A stretch of 64,000 nucleotides of DNA. Origin: Flectobacillus longus (GTDB lineage Bacteria; Bacteroidota; Bacteroidia; Cytophagales; Spirosomataceae). Below, one piece after another: positions 1 to 10,310 of this stretch (its first letter is position 1; each line of letters opens with the position of its first letter). The stretch covers positions 1-64,000 of the forward strand of contig NZ_JASHIC010000029.1 of assembly GCF_030056705.1 (NCBI RefSeq). Reading direction: 5' to 3'. The notes below the pieces were generated by a model. That model saw only the letters and a list, made by a program, of their open reading frames with translations. It was not told where the DNA came from and made no database searches. The position numbers were made by a program, and so were the translations under genes.

Positions 1-354
1 TAATTTATCGATTTGGACATGCGATTATTCAAAAAATACAAATCCAAATCAAGCTATTTTACAATTTTGATTACTTTAACTTGTTTAAAACTCAGGGCAA
101 CCTATTTTAGGAAAGGACAAATGTAAAATTTTAATTATCAATATCTTACATTTTCAATTGATTCAATATTAGTAATCATAAAATTACACTCAAAACTCAG
201 TACTCATACTTATTGGTTAGTTTTTAAAAGTACCTTTAGCAAAACCCTAACTATATTTCAAAAAACTCACCCCTGAACCCTCACCCCTACCCCCTCTTTC
301 AGTATAAATCTAGTAAAACGCTCTTTTGAGAAAAACTAGATCTAATATTGAAGG
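1..354. other. Leading non-coding stretch
   Basis: No convincing gene is visible. The sequence is AT-rich and ends in an A-rich leader before the first gene. The only notable item is the 15-base word GGGCAACCTATTTTA at 95-109, which recurs exactly at 42518-42532 just upstream of phnZ. The window may begin downstream of a gene lying outside it. Confidence 0.5.
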
Positions 355-2484
355 ATGATGAAAAAACAATTATTACTCCTAGGCTTACTAGGAATGACTT
401 ACCTCTCTTCTTATGCGCAGAAAATTAATCGCAAGGCTGTTGTCGAACGACACACTGTTTCTGTTGCTTCATTTGACACATTAGCCTCACTATCAGTCGG
501 AAATGGTCGATTTGCCTTTACTGTAGATGCCACAGGACTACAGAGTTTTCCGAGTTATTATACCAATGGTGTACCGCTCGGGACGCAATCTGTTTGGGGT
601 TGGCATTCTTTTCCTAATAAAGAAAATGTCAAATTTGAGGAAACTTTAAAGGAATATACCCTCAACGGACGAAAGGTTACTTACAGCGTACAAGGTGCAA
701 AATCTGCTAAAAGTAAGGAAGCTATTAACTATTATCGTGAAAATCCTCATCGTTTACAGCTTGGTAATCTTGGATTTATTTTCAAGAAAAAAGATGGCAG
801 TATTGCCCAAATCACGGATATTGTTGTTCAAAACCAGCAATTAAATCCATATACTGGACAAATCACCAGTCGTTTTTCTTTGGAAGGTCAGCCTGTAATA
901 GTGCAGACTATCTGCGACCCCAATCAGGATATTGTTTCGGTAAATATTCAATCGAATTTATTGAAAACAGGGCAAATTCAGGTTTTCCTGAAATTTCCAT
1001 TCCCAAGTAATCAATTTTTGGATAGTGGCACTAACTACAAAAATCCAGACCAGCATCAATCTGCTGTCGTATCTTCTCAAAATCAATCAGCGATTATCAA
1101 GCATCAGTTAGATGCAGACCAATATTTCGTTAGATTTGACTGGAGTAAAAAGGGTACTTTCATCCAAAACAAGACTCATGAATTTATTTTGACACCAAAA
1201 GTTGAAGATGGCTCGTGGGAATTTTCGGCAAATTTTTCAGAAAAAAATCCTGTAACTACTAGCAACTTTTCAGCAATCAATCAACGCAATACATTAGCTT
1301 GGAAAAACTTCTGGAATAGTGGTGGCGCCATCGACTTTGAAGGAAGTACAGATGTACGTGCCAAAGAATTGGAAAGACGAATTGTACTTTCTCAGTATCT
1401 CACCAAAATACAATGTGCCAACGAACAGCCTCCTCAAGAAACAGGTTTGACGTATAACTCATGGTATGGAAAACCTCACCTTGAAATGCACTGGTGGCAT
1501 GGAATCCACTTCGCACTTTGGGGAAGAGTTGATTTACTAGAAAAAAGCTTAGACTGGTATGCAAAAGTATATCCTAATGCTGTGGGAATCGCCAAACGTC
1601 AAGGGTATGAAGGAGTAAGATGGCAAAAAATGACCGATCCCGCAGGAGAAGAATCTCCGTCTTCGGTTGGCGCATTTTTGATTTGGCAACAACCTCATTT
1701 TATCTATTTTGCGGAGTTAGTTCGTCGTCAAAAACCAACCAAGGCTACTTTGCAAAAATACAGTAAGCTGGTATTTGCTACCGCAGATTTCATGGCATCA
1801 TATCCGCATTGGGATGAAGAAAATAAGCGTTATATCTTAGGAAAAGGACTTATTCCTGCGCAAGAACGATTTAATCCTGAAGAAACATTCAATCCTACTT
1901 ATGAATTAGTGTATTGGCATTGGGCATTGAAAGTTGCACAAGATTGGCGCAAAGCTATGGGTTTAAAACCTAATGAAAAGTATGATAAAATCATTCAAAA
2001 TTTATCAAAACTGCCTGTAAAAGATGGTGTGTATCTGGCTACAGAATCGGCACAGGATTCTTATACCAATCCTAAGTTTTTGACAGATCACCCATCTGTT
2101 TTGGGGGCATTGGGAATGCTTCCACCAACACCGATGGTCGATATGCCAACGATGCAACGTACTTTTGACAAGGTTTGGGATGTATGGCAATGGCATGATA
2201 CATGGGGCTGGGATTTTCCGATGGTTGCCATGACTGCTGCACGTCTCGGACGTCCCGACAAAGCGATTGATGGCTTGATGATGAATATCAGAACCAATAC
2301 CTATCTACCTAATGGTCATAACTTTCAAGACGAACGTTTGCGTTTGTATTTGCCAGGAAATGGAGGTTTACTCGCTACTATCGCCATGATGTGTAACAGA
2401 GACGATTTACCAACTGGCAAAACCTCGTTTCCTACCAACGGACAATGGAAGGTAAAATGGGAAGGCTTCAAAAAAATGCCATAG
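355..2484 (+). CDS. Secreted six-hairpin glycoside hydrolase-like protein
   Basis: The 709-residue protein starts with a Sec signal peptide ending near SSYAQ, so it is probably periplasmic or surface exposed. Residues about 30-310 look like a beta-sandwich. Residues about 320-690 look like an (alpha/alpha)6 toroid of the GH65/GH95 kind, with NSWYGKPHLEMHWWH, GYEGVRWQKMTDPAGEESPS and a Glu-rich PAQERFNPEETFNPTYEL segment where related families keep their general acid. The family number is not certain from sequence alone, and the substrate is unknown. It lies directly upstream of the FAS1/SusC/SusD locus on the same strand but is separated from it by a terminator and 667 bases, so it may be a separate transcript. 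Two ATG codons overlap at the start (355 or 358). Confidence 0.65.
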   Translation: MMKKQLLLLGLLGMTYLSSYAQKINRKAVVERHTVSVASFDTLASLSVGNGRFAFTVDATGLQSFPSYYTNGVPLGTQSVWGWHSFPNKENVKFEETLKEYTLNGRKVTYSVQGAKSAKSKEAINYYRENPHRLQLGNLGFIFKKKDGSIAQITDIVVQNQQLNPYTGQITSRFSLEGQPVIVQTICDPNQDIVSVNIQSNLLKTGQIQVFLKFPFPSNQFLDSGTNYKNPDQHQSAVVSSQNQSAIIKHQLDADQYFVRFDWSKKGTFIQNKTHEFILTPKVEDGSWEFSANFSEKNPVTTSNFSAINQRNTLAWKNFWNSGGAIDFEGSTDVRAKELERRIVLSQYLTKIQCANEQPPQETGLTYNSWYGKPHLEMHWWHGIHFALWGRVDLLEKSLDWYAKVYPNAVGIAKRQGYEGVRWQKMTDPAGEESPSSVGAFLIWQQPHFIYFAELVRRQKPTKATLQKYSKLVFATADFMASYPHWDEENKRYILGKGLIPAQERFNPEETFNPTYELVYWHWALKVAQDWRKAMGLKPNEKYDKIIQNLSKLPVKDGVYLATESAQDSYTNPKFLTDHPSVLGALGMLPPTPMVDMPTMQRTFDKVWDVWQWHDTWGWDFPMVAMTAARLGRPDKAIDGLMMNIRTNTYLPNGHNFQDERLRLYLPGNGGLLATIAMMCNRDDLPTGKTSFPTNGQWKVKWEGFKKMP

Positions 2485-2505
2485 AAAGCATGGGGCATTC
2501 CTAAT

Positions 2506-2566
2506 CGAGTGAATTGAGTTTGAGTAATGAGTGATTATTATAAATTAGGGATGACTCATGTTTGAT
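2506..2566 (+). repeat. Heptad-type intergenic repeat, copy 1
   Basis: Seven-base units resembling ATTGAGT or ATGAGTG run from 2506 to 2540. They are followed by GGGATGACTCATGTTTGAT at 2548-2566, which matches 26371-26389 at 18 of 19 positions. Related copies lie at 26184-26495 and 31455-31595. Confidence 0.55.
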
Positions 2567-2583
2567 TAAATCTCCTTATCTCC

Positions 2584-2610
2584 GAGACAGTCTATCTAAT
2601 AGGCTGTCTC
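2584..2610 (+). terminator. Rho-independent terminator after the glycosidase-like gene
   Basis: A 12-bp stem (GAGACAGTCTAT against ATAGGCTGTCTC, one G-U pair) with a three-base loop is followed by GTTGTGTTTT. It lies about 100 bases past the stop codon at 2484. Confidence 0.7.
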
Positions 2611-3151
2611 GTTGTGTTTTAGACAAAAATTTGTATTATAAGAAGGTATTCTCTGTAATCAAAAATGATTATTGAACTATTTCAAGATTTTTCATCACTA
2701 ACAGGATGGAGCATGATGGTTTTAGATTGGACTCCTTGTTATTTTACATCGAAAATACAGGTAATGTATTACCTAACCACACTCGTATAAGCTAAATGAA
2801 AACCTTTAATAAACCAATTTAATCCTATGGAAAAACATATACCTTTAATGAATCCGCACGTCCTTTGTTTAATTCAAACAAGCAATTCTCTCTGATTTGA
2901 CGTGTAACCAATCTGTAACTCATTTTTCATATTTTTTTCTGAGATTAATATGTTTGTTGTGAAATGCTTGAGAAAAGTACAATCACAATAAATGTGTCAA
3001 TCTAACACTTTTGTTTAACCTAAAAATTCTAAACTATGGCACAATCGGTCTGCCAGCAAAATCAATAAGTAAATTTTCAATTGTATAGTAAACCAATAAA
3101 TCCGATAGAATTAATCTATTAATTAGTAAATCTCAAATTAAACAACAACGC
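2611..3151 (+). other. Long leader before the FAS1/SusC/SusD locus
   Basis: No gene is seen in this stretch. It probably holds the promoter of the FAS1 operon. Two GTAAC cores 11 bp apart (2904 and 2915) are followed, 15 bp after the second, by TATTTTTT at 2930, a weak version of the array architecture seen elsewhere in the window. A consensus-like TATGTTTG lies at 2949-2956. The leader from there to the start codon would be about 190 bases. Confidence 0.35.
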
Positions 3152-5416
3152 ATGATGCATCGATACTCTATTCGCTATTGGTTGGTACTGAGTGTGCTCA
3201 TCAGTACTTTTCTGGGTAGCTGTACCAAAGAAGAGTTGGATATCTACAAACGTCCTGAGACACTCGAACCTCCCATTTATCAAGTACTTACGAAACGGGG
3301 TAATTTCAAGACCTTATTGGGTGTCATAGACAAAAGCGGTTATCAACGTACACTATCTAGTGCAGGTTATTGGACTTTCTTTGCACCAAATGATGACGCT
3401 TTCAATAAGTATTTTACCGCTTCGGGTCAAAGCCTCAACGCAATGGATTCAACCAAAGCCCGCGAAATAGTGCAGGGCTTATTGGTATTTAATGCTTTTG
3501 ACAAAAACCGTTTGGCAGACTATCAAGCACCCGCAGGATGGCAAGATTCCCGTTCATTTAGACGTAAGACAGCCTACTATACAGGATTTTACGATGAAAA
3601 ATCTTTTGATGGTAATACGTTTAAGTCTGTAGCAACCAACCGTCAGAATGGCAATTATATCGTTGGTGACAATAATAATAAGCACATTTCTTATTTTACA
3701 GATGAGTACTTGAGTGCACGTGGCTTAACGGCTGCCGACTACAATTATTTCTATCCAAACGTTAGCTATAGTGGCTTCAATGTGATGAACTCTAAAGTAG
3801 TCAATGCTGATGTTTTTGCTGAAAATGGTATGATTCATGAGATTGATGACGTACCAACAGTACAGCCTTCGATTGACGAATACATCAGAAATAAACCAGA
3901 GTATAGCGTGTTCCGTAACCTTATTGAAAAGTATGCAGCAACCTACGGTTTGAACGATGCGATGACGATTAAATATGCCAACTTGACAGGGAAAGGCGAT
4001 AAAGTTTATGTAAAAAATTACAATAAGCAAGCTAGTTCGAGCAAGTATTTAACGTTTTCGCCCAACTGTGAAAACTTCTTGAAAAATGCAGAAAATGATG
4101 CTCAGTTAGATATGTGGAGTATTTTCGTGCCAACAAACGATGTACTTACGCCTTATATCAACAGTGTGTTGTTAGAAAACTACAAATCATTAGATGCAAT
4201 GCCACCAGGTATTATCATCGACTTGATCAATGCACACTTGTTTCCATCGACCGTTTGGCCGACAAAATTCCAAAACTCCTTTAATGCCTTAGGCGAAGAG
4301 GCTCGTTTTAACGCAAATGCAAACGTAGTAGAGAAGAAAATTTTGAGTAATGCGATGTTCTACGGAACCAACAAAGTTCAGGAGTCTAACCTTTTCTCAT
4401 CAGTATATTCAAAATCATATTTGGATCCGAAATATTCGATGATGACTCGTATTTTGGATATGGACTGGAAAAATACGATTCTGAATCCTAGAGTAAACTA
4501 CGTGTTGTTTATGATTAGCGATGACCTTTTCAAAGCGGCTGGATATGATTATGATATATCTAAATCGGTAGCGAACGTTGCGAACAGTGAGTGGGGATAT
4601 ACGGCACCTGGCACAACAACTCGTACTTCTGGGACTTCTATTTTGGCAAATCTTCAGCGTATAGTTGCAACCTCTGTAGTATATACTCCAAACAAAGAAT
4701 TAGATAATCTTTCAGGAGCTGGTATTATTGATGCAATTAATGGTGAATATATCCGCTTTGATGGAAACAAAGTATATTCAACAGGTACAAAAACAGCTCC
4801 ACTGACTGTTTTGAGCAGCAAAACTGCGTCTAATGGCAAAGTGTATTATACCAGTGGTGTTCTCAATTTTGCACCAGCCAATACTATAGTGGCAGATCCA
4901 ATTGGAAAGGATTTGGCAACATTAGCCACTGCCCAAACTTCTGATTTTGGTTACTTTTTCGAATACTTGAAAAACTCTACCGTGTACACTGCTGCAACAA
5001 ATGCTATTGCCAATGTAAGCGAAGGCACATTTTACACATTATTTATTCCAAACAATGCTGCTATTCAGGCTGCGGTCAATGACGGTGTTTTGCCAGGTAC
5101 AGGAACAGGTGCAACAAAGACACCAGTCTATAACCCAACGAGTTTATTGGATAAGAAAAAAGTAGAAGATTTTATCAACTACCATATTTTGAATAAAAAG
5201 GCTGTGGCAACGGATGGAAAAGAGTCAGGTGCGATGGAAACACTCCTAAAAGATGGAAATGGTGATGCTGTAAATGTCACGGTTTTGAATAGCAAAGGAG
5301 CCATGAGTTTATCAGATGCCAAGTTGCGTAAGGCAACAGTGATTGTCAACAAAAGCAACAACTTGTCGAACCGCGCCGTGATTCACTTAATTGACAATTA
5401 CCTAAAGTCGAACTAA
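3152..5416 (+). CDS. FAS1 (fasciclin) domain lipoprotein
   Basis: The 754-residue protein has a lipoprotein signal (lipobox LGSC, Cys about residue 24), so it is anchored in the outer membrane or periplasm. FAS1 domains are visible at about 43-215 (YWTFFAPNDDAFNKYF), about 230-530 with long insertions (IFVPTNDVLTPYI) and about 590-752 (YTLFIPNNAAIQ, ending in an IHLIDNYL strand). FAS1 domains are general adhesion or ligand-binding modules; no catalytic residues are evident. It is the first gene of a compact run with SusC 44 bases downstream, so a role as an accessory surface glycan-binding protein is likely by context. The ligand is unknown. Confidence 0.85.
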   Translation: MMHRYSIRYWLVLSVLISTFLGSCTKEELDIYKRPETLEPPIYQVLTKRGNFKTLLGVIDKSGYQRTLSSAGYWTFFAPNDDAFNKYFTASGQSLNAMDSTKAREIVQGLLVFNAFDKNRLADYQAPAGWQDSRSFRRKTAYYTGFYDEKSFDGNTFKSVATNRQNGNYIVGDNNNKHISYFTDEYLSARGLTAADYNYFYPNVSYSGFNVMNSKVVNADVFAENGMIHEIDDVPTVQPSIDEYIRNKPEYSVFRNLIEKYAATYGLNDAMTIKYANLTGKGDKVYVKNYNKQASSSKYLTFSPNCENFLKNAENDAQLDMWSIFVPTNDVLTPYINSVLLENYKSLDAMPPGIIIDLINAHLFPSTVWPTKFQNSFNALGEEARFNANANVVEKKILSNAMFYGTNKVQESNLFSSVYSKSYLDPKYSMMTRILDMDWKNTILNPRVNYVLFMISDDLFKAAGYDYDISKSVANVANSEWGYTAPGTTTRTSGTSILANLQRIVATSVVYTPNKELDNLSGAGIIDAINGEYIRFDGNKVYSTGTKTAPLTVLSSKTASNGKVYYTSGVLNFAPANTIVADPIGKDLATLATAQTSDFGYFFEYLKNSTVYTAATNAIANVSEGTFYTLFIPNNAAIQAAVNDGVLPGTGTGATKTPVYNPTSLLDKKKVEDFINYHILNKKAVATDGKESGAMETLLKDGNGDAVNVTVLNSKGAMSLSDAKLRKATVIVNKSNNLSNRAVIHLIDNYLKSN

Positions 5417-5460
5417 TTCTCCAACCAAACCTACATAGTGTTTAGCTATGTTCACAGCCA

Positions 5461-8400
5461 ATGAAAATATTAACCAAAATACTCTTAATATGTGGCTTGG
5501 TGCTGACAGGAGTTAGCTGGAGCCATGCCCAAAGCCCTAACCTTTTTACAGTGCGAGGGAAAGTTGTTGAAGCAAAGGATAGTTCGGCGGTAATTGGCGT
5601 TACAGTCGCCGAACTTGACAAAGATAATCGTATAGTTAAAGGAGTAACAACTGATGTAGAGGGGAACTTCGTCATCAGAGTTTCCAACCAAAATAACACT
5701 TTGTCATTTTCAAGTATTGGCTTTAAAACTCAAAAAGTAGGCATTAAAGGTCGTAGCAATATCAAAGTTTGGATGGAATCAAGTTCTGCCGACCTAGATG
5801 AGGTTGTGGTAACAGCCAAGCCAACAGACAATGGTTTGATGACAGTTTCTGAACGAAATACAACTATTGCGGTCGCAAAAATCGACGCGAAGGTATTAGA
5901 AGATATGCAAGGAACGTCTATCGACCAGATGTTACAAGGACGTTTGGCAGGCGTAGATATTACTGCTGCCTCAGGTGACCCAGGTACAGGGATGCAGATT
6001 CGTATTCGTGGTACATCGTCTATCAACTCTTCTGTAGACCCTATGATTGTTGTAGATGGTATGCCTTACGAAACATCAATTCCGTCGGACTTTAACTTTG
6101 GTACTGCCGATGAAATGGGATATGCGTCCTTATTGAACCTTGCTCCTTCGGATATTAAAAATATTGCTGTATTGAAAGATGCCGCTGCTACTGCCATGTG
6201 GGGCTCACGTGCTGCCAATGGGGTTGTGGTTATCAATACAAAACGTGGTGCAATTGGTACTCCAAAGGTAACTTATACGTTTAAAGGTTCGGTTTCGAAA
6301 CAACCAAATGCCATTCCAATGCTCTCGGGTGACCAATATTCGATGTTGATTCCTGAGGCATATATGAATAGAAATGGGATTCCATTGAATACTCAAATTG
6401 TGAAAGAGTTTCAGTATGACCCCAACGACCCATATTGGTATAACAACTACAGCCAGAATGTCAATTGGGTAGATGCCATTACGCAATTGGGGTATTCTCA
6501 AGACCATAACGTATCGATTATGGGTGGTGGTGAAAAAGCTAAATATTATGCTTCTACAGGGTATTTCAATCAAGTAGGTACTACCATCGGAACGGGTCTC
6601 GATCGTATCAATACTCGTATCAACTTGGACTACAACGTATCCAATCGTATCCGTTTCAAAACCGACCTTTCGTTTACTCACTCGGTAAACAATCGTAACT
6701 ATGTGTCTTCTTTGACAGGAAATAAAGACTTGGTTCGTTCGGTAGCATACAGCAAAATGCCCAACATGAGTATCTATGAATACAACGATTTGGGACAATT
6801 GACAGGAAACTTTTTCTCTCCATTAACCAATATTCAAGGTACGTTTACAGGTTTTACCAATGCCACTTACAATCCTGTTGCAATGGTAAAATCGGCTAAA
6901 AACATTATTACTACAGAACGTATTATCCCTCACTTCCAAGTACAGTATGACCTTGCTCCTGGCAGATGGGTAGCAACCTTTGATGTTCAGTTTGACATCA
7001 ATAACAACAAAACTAGCTCGTTTTTGCCACAAGTTGCCACTGGACAAGCTTTTACGAGTTCGTTTGTAAACGTAGCCACGGACGGCGATGCTGATGGTTT
7101 TGCGGTAACAACCAAATCAACATTGATTTACACACCAAAAATTAAGAATACCAAGCATGATTTCACTTCGCTTTGGGCCTTGAATACATCTGATGTAAAA
7201 TCGGTTTGGCAAGAATCTTATGTAACCAACACAGCGTCATCTGATTTGACAGATGCCTCAAACCCTGCCCGTTTAACTACTTCTAGACTTGCTTCTGGCG
7301 TTTCTCAAACTCGTAATGTAGGTTTACTTTGGAATATTCACTATGGATTTTTAGATCGTTATATCATTGATTTGGGTATCAGAGGTGACGGAAACTCACG
7401 CTTTGGACCTGCTTACCGCTATGGTTTGTTTCCAAGTATTTCTGCCAAATGGATTCTTTCTGACGAGCCATTTATGCGTCCTTTGGAACATATTTTTGAG
7501 CACCTTGGTATCCGTGCTAGTTACGGTCAAAGTGGTAATGCCCCTCGTTATGATTATTTGTATTATGGCAAATACAATACCTTGGGTTGGTCATATTTGG
7601 GCGATGCAGCGGTTGTGCCACAAACGATGCAATTGAACAATCTTCGTTGGGAAAAAATCATAGGTCGCAACTTAGGTATCAACATTATTACTTCGAAAAG
7701 AAAATTTACACTTGATGCTGAACTCTACCAAAACAGTACTAAAGACCTTTTCTTCGAAAACCTACAAATTCCTGCTTATACAGGTTTTAGTAATGTCCAA
7801 ATGAACGTTGGTACAATGGATAACATGGGTTGGGAATTAAACATGATGTATAATCCATACAAAACCAAAGACTGGAGTGTGGATTTCAACTTTAACATTG
7901 CTCGTAACACCAACGTAATTCGTGAGATTTCAGATTTGTATCCTCGTACGGGTGGGAATGCTACTTTGAACGGGGCTTATATGACCTATATGCAGGTAAA
8001 CAACCCATTTGGTTCGTTTTATGGATACCGTTATTTGGGAGTTTATAAAGACAAATCAGCTACTGTTGCCAAAGGCAAAAGTGGCGAACCAATTGTAACA
8101 CCAGACGGACAATCGGTATATATGCGTTTTAACTACCCTAATACCGACTATACATTCCAACCAGGCGATGCGATGTACGAAGATGTTAACAAAGATGGTA
8201 ACATCAACTATATGGACTTAGTGTATTTGGGCAACTCAAACCCAGCTTTCACAGGTGGTTTTGGTGGAAGTGTTTCTTACAAATCATTCAAATTTACGAC
8301 CTTCTTCAACTTCCGTAGCGACTATGATGTAGTAAACGCCACCAGAATGAACACCACCAATATGTATGGTTTTGGTAACCAAAGTACAGAAGTATTGGCA

Positions 8401-8739
8401 CGATGGAGAAAAGAAGGAGATGTAACGATGGTTCCAAGAGCACTTTACAACTCAGGTTATAACTGGTTAGGTTCAAGTCGCTATGTAGAAGATGCCTCGT
8501 TTGTACGTTTCCGTACCGCTACTTTCAGCTATACATTCCCGAAAAATGTGTTGAAGACCTTGCACTTTACCGCACTTCGCGCCTACGCAACCGTGGAAAA
8601 CTTGATTACTTGGACTAAATACACAGGTCAAGATCCAGAGGTTCAAATGAGAGGTAGTGACCCATTCAGAGTAGCAACGGACAACTCGATGACACCACCT
8701 GCAAAAACAGTCACATTTGGTTTTGCAGCAACATTCTAA
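5461..8739 (+). CDS. SusC/RagA-family TonB-linked outer membrane transporter
   Basis: The 1092-residue protein has a Sec signal (…SWSHAQ), an N-terminal CarboxypepD_reg-like domain at about 30-113 (FTVRGKVVEAKDSS, TDVEGNFVIRV), a TonB-box-like LDEVVVTA, a plug at about 125-270 with the SusC signature (IRIRGTSSI, IAVLKDAAATAMWGSRAANGVV) and a long beta-barrel ending in FGFAATF. It should import oligosaccharides across the outer membrane with TonB/ExbBD energy, forming a lidded complex with the SusD-like lipoprotein encoded 30 bases downstream. Its length fits the family. The substrate cannot be read from the sequence. Confidence 0.95.
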   Translation: MKILTKILLICGLVLTGVSWSHAQSPNLFTVRGKVVEAKDSSAVIGVTVAELDKDNRIVKGVTTDVEGNFVIRVSNQNNTLSFSSIGFKTQKVGIKGRSNIKVWMESSSADLDEVVVTAKPTDNGLMTVSERNTTIAVAKIDAKVLEDMQGTSIDQMLQGRLAGVDITAASGDPGTGMQIRIRGTSSINSSVDPMIVVDGMPYETSIPSDFNFGTADEMGYASLLNLAPSDIKNIAVLKDAAATAMWGSRAANGVVVINTKRGAIGTPKVTYTFKGSVSKQPNAIPMLSGDQYSMLIPEAYMNRNGIPLNTQIVKEFQYDPNDPYWYNNYSQNVNWVDAITQLGYSQDHNVSIMGGGEKAKYYASTGYFNQVGTTIGTGLDRINTRINLDYNVSNRIRFKTDLSFTHSVNNRNYVSSLTGNKDLVRSVAYSKMPNMSIYEYNDLGQLTGNFFSPLTNIQGTFTGFTNATYNPVAMVKSAKNIITTERIIPHFQVQYDLAPGRWVATFDVQFDINNNKTSSFLPQVATGQAFTSSFVNVATDGDADGFAVTTKSTLIYTPKIKNTKHDFTSLWALNTSDVKSVWQESYVTNTASSDLTDASNPARLTTSRLASGVSQTRNVGLLWNIHYGFLDRYIIDLGIRGDGNSRFGPAYRYGLFPSISAKWILSDEPFMRPLEHIFEHLGIRASYGQSGNAPRYDYLYYGKYNTLGWSYLGDAAVVPQTMQLNNLRWEKIIGRNLGINIITSKRKFTLDAELYQNSTKDLFFENLQIPAYTGFSNVQMNVGTMDNMGWELNMMYNPYKTKDWSVDFNFNIARNTNVIREISDLYPRTGGNATLNGAYMTYMQVNNPFGSFYGYRYLGVYKDKSATVAKGKSGEPIVTPDGQSVYMRFNYPNTDYTFQPGDAMYEDVNKDGNINYMDLVYLGNSNPAFTGGFGGSVSYKSFKFTTFFNFRSDYDVVNATRMNTTNMYGFGNQSTEVLARWRKEGDVTMVPRALYNSGYNWLGSSRYVEDASFVRFRTATFSYTFPKNVLKTLHFTALRAYATVENLITWTKYTGQDPEVQMRGSDPFRVATDNSMTPPAKTVTFGFAATF

Positions 8740-8769
8740 TGTAGATTCAACCCTTTATTATATAGAAAA

Positions 8770-10275
8770 ATGTTGAAAAAAGTTTTTATACAAACCATCG
8801 CCCTGAGTGCTCTTTTACTAACTACTTCTTGTGATAGTTGGTTAGAATTGCGACCTCAAGACGGTATTGTTCAAGATAGATTTTGGAACAATAAAGAACA
8901 AGTTGCTTCAGCAGTTGGCGGTATTTACGCATCAGTAATCGATGTGATTCCTGAAAAAGTTTTTGTAATGGGCGAAATTCGTGCCGATATGATTAGTTCT
9001 TCTTTTCGTATCTCTAACAACGAATTAGATATTCTCAACTCAAACATTTTGCCAACAAATCCCTTGACAGACTGGAGAGATTTTTACAGAATTATCAACT
9101 ACTGTAACACGGTTATTGCATTTGCACCTGCGGTACTCGACAAGGATAAAACCTATACACAAGAGGCCTTAAAAGCACACGTGGCAGAAGCTAAAGCCAT
9201 TCGTGCTTGGATGTATTTTTACATTGTACGCCTGTATGGCGATGCACCTTTGAAAACTTCGGCAACCAGTAGTGACGATGAAATTGTACCAATTGCCAAG
9301 TCGACTCAAAAAGAAATTCTTGCGCAAATAGAGAAAGATTTGCTTGAAGCTGAGCCGGACGCTCCCACCAGCTACGGAACAAAGGAAAAAGACCATGGTC
9401 GTGTAACTAAATACATGGTAAATACCCTTCAAGCTGATGTGTATTTATGGATGGAAAAACCAACAGAAGCATTGGCAGCAACCAATAAAGTGATAAGTAG
9501 CGCCAAATTTGGTTTGGTTTCAAACCCTGCTACACGTAGCAACGCTTGGTTTAGCACAGTTCGTTCAGGTAATTCTACGGAAGGTATTTTTGAATTAGCT
9601 TATGGTAGCGATTATACCATTCGTTTTGGGATTACCAATTACCCAATGTATGCCATTTTTGGACTTGGCAACTCTTCTGCCTACAGACGATACCAAGCAT
9701 CGGCGTATGTAAATGAAGAAATCTTTACGGAAGATTTGCTTGACCCAACTAACTATGATACGCGTGCAGATGAGTCCTCTTTGACTATGACAACTGGGGT
9801 TATTAGAAAATATGACCGTACCGCTGGCGAAACACCATTTAATGTAGTCATGTATCGATATGCGGATGTTCTATTAATGAAAGCAGAGGCTTTGGCTATG
9901 TTGAACAGAGGCACCGAAGCACTCGCTATTGTCAAACAAATTCGTACAAGAGCATGGGCTATTGTTCAAACAGAACAGTCACCAGACCCAGCGAATATCG
10001 ATGGCGCAGGCGGTGTTCTCGACTATATTTTGGATGAAAGAGCTCGAGAGTTTGCCTTTGAAGGAAAACGTTGGTTTGATGTACTAAGAAATGCCAAACG
10101 TGCCAACTACAAACGAATCGATTTGTTAGTCAACCTTACGGCAAGAAGTGTTCCTTCAGAACGTCAGCAATCAGCTATTGCAAAAATCAAAGACCCAAAC
10201 AGCCATTATTTACCGATTTACCAATACGAAATTCAAACGAATAAATTATTGGTTCAAAATCCATTCTATAAATAA
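8770..10275 (+). CDS. SusD/RagB-family nutrient-binding lipoprotein
   Basis: The 501-residue lipoprotein (lipobox TTSC, Cys about residue 21) has the RagB/SusD hallmarks: an N-terminal CDSWLELRPQDGI segment, TPR-like helices (LKAHVAEAKAIRAWMYFYIVRLYGDAPL) and the C-terminal ILDERAREFAFEGKRWFDVLR motif. It is expected to sit on the cell surface as the lid of the preceding SusC barrel and to bind the glycan. Its stop codon overlaps a possible upstream start (TAATG) of the next FAS1 gene, which indicates tight transcriptional coupling. Confidence 0.95.
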   Translation: MLKKVFIQTIALSALLLTTSCDSWLELRPQDGIVQDRFWNNKEQVASAVGGIYASVIDVIPEKVFVMGEIRADMISSSFRISNNELDILNSNILPTNPLTDWRDFYRIINYCNTVIAFAPAVLDKDKTYTQEALKAHVAEAKAIRAWMYFYIVRLYGDAPLKTSATSSDDEIVPIAKSTQKEILAQIEKDLLEAEPDAPTSYGTKEKDHGRVTKYMVNTLQADVYLWMEKPTEALAATNKVISSAKFGLVSNPATRSNAWFSTVRSGNSTEGIFELAYGSDYTIRFGITNYPMYAIFGLGNSSAYRRYQASAYVNEEIFTEDLLDPTNYDTRADESSLTMTTGVIRKYDRTAGETPFNVVMYRYADVLLMKAEALAMLNRGTEALAIVKQIRTRAWAIVQTEQSPDPANIDGAGGVLDYILDERAREFAFEGKRWFDVLRNAKRANYKRIDLLVNLTARSVPSERQQSAIAKIKDPNSHYLPIYQYEIQTNKLLVQNPFYK

Positions 10276-10310
10276 TGCGTCTGTCACTCACAAAAAATTT
10301 TATTGAGATT

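Noticed and set aside
2904-2937. Pho-box-like array before the first FAS1 gene
   Set aside because: Only two GTAAC cores are in phase and the -7 candidate is TATTTTTT, which is too little to separate from chance in AT-rich DNA.
6205-6798. Minus-strand open frame of 197 codons inside the first susC
   Set aside because: It is antisense to a conserved SusC plug and barrel region and its translation shows no domain, only complementary-strand composition.
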